Below, in pieces: positions 61,558 to 64,000 of a stretch of 64,000 nucleotides of DNA. The stretch lies in the NCBI GenBank assembly GCA_039812645.1, contig JBDIAV010000003.1:1-64000 (forward strand). Direction: 5' to 3'. The position numbers and the translations under genes are program-made. Numbering within the stretch: position 1 is the stretch's first letter; each line of letters opens with the position of its first letter. Origin of the DNA: Ancrocorticia sp039812645. GTDB taxonomy: Bacteria; Actinomycetota; Actinomycetes; Actinomycetales; Actinomycetaceae. The notes beneath the pieces were generated by a model that ran no database searches, was not told the origin of the DNA, and worked only from the letters and a program-made list of their open reading frames with translations.

Positions 61558-61614
61558 GCACGTCTTGAGAGAGCCGGCACTGATCATGGGGAGGAACCGG
61601 CTCCCGTTCGAGGA

Positions 61615-62454
61615 TCAGGGATGGGCGACGACGTCGACCCGGTAACCCATCGTGTGTGTCTGGCCGGGGGCGATGGTGACTCCAGCCTCGCGGACGTTAG
61701 CGCCTTCGACGCAGACCATGCCGGTCCATTCGTCGTCGCCAAAATCGGGAAGTTCGCTGGCACGCTCAGACCAGGGGTTCCAGACAATGGCTGATTCCGA
61801 GTTGGTGCGGGTGATAACGAGCGTACGCTTCCAGCCTGGATCTACCACGCGGATTTCGTCCGCGGTGTTATAGACGCGATCCACCTCGCCCGTGAAGTGG
61901 ATATCGCCATCCTGCGTGTAGGTCTCCCCGTTCGTGTTATCGCGGTAGTCGCGTCCGTCGAGCCCCTCAACGACGATGTTATGGACATCCGAGACTGCGA
62001 AGTACGTGTGAAGTGCTTCCTCGAAGGTGAATGGCTCACTACCGGTGTTGGTGACCGCGTAGGAGAGTTCCAGGTGGGAGCCCATGCGTATCGTGTAGCT
62101 GACATGGTAGGGATGAGCAAAACGTTCCGCTTCATATGCATCCGCGGAGTCGAGGGTGTAAACGGCTGTGACAGCATTGTCATCTTCCGTCACAGATTCC
62201 CGCTGCCAGGTAGATAGACGTGCCAATCCGTGCGAAGGAAGCAGATTGGCGCTTAAGCCCTTCGCGAACCAGGGGAAGCAGATGGGCACTCCACCGCGGA
62301 TGGCGGTGCCCTCCTGGTAGAGCGAGTGCTGAGAAACCCAGATCACCGGGTGCTGGTTTGGTGGCTGCCAGAGTGTGAGATTGGCGCTATAGGGGTAAAC
62401 CTCAGCTTTTCCCGCCGCACCAGCATAAACGTGGGGGTTGTCGATTGCGTTCAT
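61615..62454 (-). CDS. Aldose 1-epimerase family, D-hexose-6-phosphate mutarotase-like (YeaD)
   Basis: 279 residues from ATG 62454. TAIRGGVPICFPWF, LPSHGLARLSTWQ (His), EEALHTYFAVSDV (His) and MVCVEGANVREAG (catalytic Glu) are the landmarks of the YeaD branch, which interconverts alpha and beta forms of hexose 6-phosphates. The 62454 start rests on a TAGGCT box 6 nt upstream (leaderless); an ATG two codons earlier would start directly at that box. Cytosolic. No sugar operon is next to it. Confidence 0.87.
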   Translation of the reverse strand: MNAIDNPHVYAGAAGKAEVYPYSANLTLWQPPNQHPVIWVSQHSLYQEGTAIRGGVPICFPWFAKGLSANLLPSHGLARLSTWQRESVTEDDNAVTAVYTLDSADAYEAERFAHPYHVSYTIRMGSHLELSYAVTNTGSEPFTFEEALHTYFAVSDVHNIVVEGLDGRDYRDNTNGETYTQDGDIHFTGEVDRVYNTADEIRVVDPGWKRTLVITRTNSESAIVWNPWSERASELPDFGDDEWTGMVCVEGANVREAGVTIAPGQTHTMGYRVDVVAHP

Positions 62455-62466
62455 GGGCATAGCCTA
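62455..62466 (-). promoter_or_regulatory. Leaderless -10 box for the epimerase gene
   Basis: On the minus strand TAGGCT (62466-62461) is followed by 6 nt and ATG 62454. Confidence 0.5.
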
Positions 62467-62821
62467 ACGCCCAGTGTGTAGAAAGTGGCGGTTTTGCGGG
62501 ACTTTCTGTGGTTTCTCCGCGGCGTGCGGAATCTCAGCGCTACTCCAAGAAACCCCCAGGGTTCTTCAAGAAATGCAAACAAGGGTGGGACTAGGTTCCG
62601 AAATCACCGGCTATATCGTGGCGTGCACGATGCCCCCGGGGTATTCCGCCCGACGAAGACATGTGGAAAGATGCGGGATGTCCGCGGGGATATCGCGGGT
62701 CATATAAGGGCGAGACCGGCGAATTCACGCGGGTCTCGATGAAGAAGTTTCGGAATTTATCGGATAGATTTTTCCCAGTGGTCCAAACGGGCCCTTCATC
62801 AGAGAAACGAGAGGTATGGGA
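62467..62821 (+). other. Intergenic region before the HU gene, no gene seen
   Basis: About 355 bp. Small GC-rich inverted repeats and an AT-rich stretch (62743-62775) that may contain the HU promoter. Open frames at 62474-62742 show no protein-like sequence. The HU ribosome-binding site GAGAGG is at about 62809-62814. Confidence 0.4.
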
Positions 62822-63103
62822 ATGTCCCTGAACCGCACTGAGCTTATTGCCAAGATTGCCGAGAAGGCCAACCTGACCAAGACCGAAGCAGACAAGGCCC
62901 TTGCCGCTCTGCAGGACGTGCTCGTCGAGTCGCTGGCTAACGGCGAAGCTGTCAAGATTACCGGCCTGATGGCTGTTGAGCGCACCGAGCGTGCTGCTCG
63001 CAAGGGTCGTAACCCCCGCACCGGCGAAGAGATCCAGATCCCGGCTGGCTTCGGCGTGAAGCTGACCGCTGGTTCGGCCCTGAAGAAGGCTGTTGCCAAG
63101 TAA
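62822..63103 (+). CDS. hup: HU-family nucleoid-associated protein
   Basis: 93 residues from ATG 62822, which sits 7 nt after GAGAGG; the in-frame ATG six bases earlier is too close. SLNRTELIAKIAEKANLTKT, ALAALQDVLVESLANGEAVK, GRNPRTGEEIQIPAGFGVKL (the DNA-minor-groove arm with its Pro) and GSALKKAVAK match HU end to end. It lacks the long Lys/Ala-rich tail of mycobacterial HupB. Binds and bends DNA as a dimer. Transcribed alone with a strong terminator. Confidence 0.95.
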   Translation: MSLNRTELIAKIAEKANLTKTEADKALAALQDVLVESLANGEAVKITGLMAVERTERAARKGRNPRTGEEIQIPAGFGVKLTAGSALKKAVAK

Positions 63104-63145
63104 GTACGATGGGCGAGACTTCTTGTCGTACGCCTTGAGTTAGTT

Positions 63146-63190
63146 GAGAGGGTCCGGGACAACCACATGTGTCCCGGACCCTCTCGTGTT
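63146..63190 (+). terminator. Rho-independent terminator of the HU gene
   Basis: 63146-63161 pairs exactly with 63170-63185 (16 bp, loop 8) and GTGTTTTCTT follows. The best textbook terminator in the window. Confidence 0.92.
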
Positions 63191-63324
63191 TTCTTCTGTC
63201 GACGACGTTGGGCGGGCTGTCGAACGTATTGGTTTGGTGCGAGATGTCCGGGGCCCGCGCGTGGGTGAGTGGCCTCGTCGTCGTCCCTAGAGCTCATGAA
63301 AAGAATCACGAGGCGCCGATGCTC

Positions 63325-63360
63325 TTGGTGTTGGGCGTGGGCCCTTCTAGACTGGGTGTC
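63325..63360 (+). promoter_or_regulatory. Leaderless promoter for the DUF3039 gene
   Basis: TTGGTG at 63325-63330 and TAGACT at 63348-63353 are spaced 17 bp; ATG 63361 follows 7 nt later. No Shine-Dalgarno sequence. Confidence 0.55.
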
Positions 63361-63696
63361 ATGAGCACTTCGTCTCCTGAGCCCCCCAATGCCCCCGGTG
63401 CACCGGGCGGTCCTGATACCGCGCAGTCGGCAAGCACCGACCTTCTCGAGCGGACAGAAGAACAGCGCTCTCCTGGCGATGAAGAGCGTTACGCCCATTA
63501 CGTGCGCAAAGAACGCATTGTTGAGTCGGCGATTGCTGGACAGCCCGTTGTGGCTCTGTGCGGCAAGGTGTGGACGCCCACCCGTAATCCGGACAAGTAT
63601 CCGGTCTGTCCCACGTGCAAGGAGATCTATGCACAGATGGGCAAGGGTGGAATGGGCTGGCCCTTCGGTCCCGGCACTCCGGGTAACGGCAAGTGA
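63361..63696 (+). CDS. DUF3039 family protein
   Basis: 111 residues from ATG 63361 (the frame is open from 63169, but the leaderless promoter fixes the start). A Pro/Ser-rich N terminus (to about 25) precedes the family core HYVRKERIVESAIAGQPVVA and ALCGKVWTPTRNPDKYPVCP then TCKEIYAQM. Three cysteines (one, then C-x2-C) suggest a small zinc site. Function is unknown; the gene is next to a DEAD/DEAH helicase in many actinobacteria, and here it is joined to it by a GTGA overlap. Confidence 0.88.
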   Translation: MSTSSPEPPNAPGAPGGPDTAQSASTDLLERTEEQRSPGDEERYAHYVRKERIVESAIAGQPVVALCGKVWTPTRNPDKYPVCPTCKEIYAQMGKGGMGWPFGPGTPGNGK

Positions 63697-64000
63697 CCGG
63701 GGGCCTCAAGCGCCCCGCCTCCGTCCCGCATCCACGATCAGCGTCAGTTTCTGCCGCTGAGAGCCTTTCGCCGTCCTTTCCGCAGCGTGCTGCGTGGGGA
63801 ACGGCGTCATCGCTGCGTGCATGGCAGGCCGAGGCACTCGAGCGCTATCTCGCCACTAACCCACAAGACTTCCTTGCCGTGGCCACGCCGGGCGCGGGCA
63901 AGACTACCTTTGCCTTGCGCATTGCCACAGAGTTGATAGCGCGCGGAGTGGTCCGCAAAGTCACCGTAGTGTGCCCAACCGAGCATTTGAAGACCCAATG
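63693..64000 (+). CDS. DEAD/DEAH-box helicase, N-terminal part (cut by window end)
   Basis: GTG 63693 overlaps the DUF3039 stop and the frame stays open to the window edge (102 codons). After a Ser/Pro-rich N terminus come SLRAWQAEALERYLATNPQD, FLAVATPGAGKTTFALRIAT (Q-motif-like region and Walker A, about 75-83) and RKVTVVCPTEHLKTQ (motif Ia). This is the start of an SF2 helicase of the type usually beside DUF3039. Motif II and the rest lie outside the window. Confidence 0.85.
   Translation, partial: MTGGLKRPASVPHPRSASVSAAESLSPSFPQRAAWGTASSLRAWQAEALERYLATNPQDFLAVATPGAGKTTFALRIATELIARGVVRKVTVVCPTEHLKTQ

Noticed and set aside
62474..62742. Two overlapping small frames before the HU gene
   Set aside because: Their translations have no protein-like character and no ribosome-binding site.

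Overview
The window reads as a chromosomal segment of a moderately high-GC, Gram-positive actinobacterium, most likely in or near Actinomycetaceae; I cannot name the species. Support: an AdnA/AdnB helicase-nuclease pair, an actinobacterial Flp/Tad pilus cluster of the Rv3659c-Rv3654c type, frameshift-free prfB followed by ftsEX, a tmRNA whose tag ends ALAA, a DUF3039 gene joined to a DEAD/DEAH helicase, frequent GTG starts, 1-17 bp gene overlaps, and at least seven genes that look leaderless (a TANNNT box 6-7 nt before the start codon).

Layout. 1-9.4 kb: end of an unknown gene with a strong hairpin, adnA-adnB, a 31-32 bp tandem repeat, a phosphotransferase-fold protein lacking its catalytic residues, and a class-IV aminotransferase (PabC-like). 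9.5-14.5 kb: seven-gene Tad pilus operon. 14.5-19.6 kb: prfB, ftsE, ftsX, an exported coiled-coil M23 peptidase, smpB. 19.7-25.4 kb: a DUF2207 membrane protein, a haem/iron ABC importer (permease, ATPase, lipoprotein) and ssrA, followed by a perfect 24-bp inverted repeat. 25.6-32.6 kb: two large exported proteins, a VanY-type carboxypeptidase with cell-wall/choline-binding repeats and a 1423-residue propeller/LamG/PKD protein. 32.8-43.4 kb: a surface-glycopolymer cluster (five glycosyltransferases, a NodB deacetylase, a CDP-alcohol phosphatidyltransferase, a pyruvyl-transferase-like enzyme, a flippase), with convergent pairs separated by long perfect hairpins. 43.8-47.6 kb: two paralogous flavodoxins around an MFS transporter, a decayed MutS-like remnant and a divergent TetR regulator with a clear palindromic operator. 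47.6-51.7 kb: PfkB kinase, GH4 glycosidase, PIG-L deacetylase, lipoprotein transglycosylase. 51.8-55.7 kb: ABC-2 exporter divergent from a two-component system. 55.7-61.5 kb: an acyltransferase-3/SGNH protein, then two paralogous exported NlpC/P60 enzymes carrying five repeats built on a GDWDGDG calcium-loop-like motif and sharing conserved upstream DNA. 61.6-64 kb: hexose-6-phosphate mutarotase-like epimerase, HU, DUF3039 and the start of a DEAD/DEAH helicase cut by the window end.

The dominant theme is envelope biology: peptidoglycan cutting (M23, VanY, transglycosylase, two NlpC/P60), division-linked FtsEX, glycopolymer synthesis and modification, a pilus and large adhesin-like proteins. 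The least expected signals are the twin repeat-NlpC proteins with duplicated promoters, a three-copy dispersed intergenic hairpin repeat (17.3, 34.5, 48.6 kb), the probable pseudokinase beside adnAB, and a hairpin that holds the ribosome-binding site of the MutS-like remnant in its loop.
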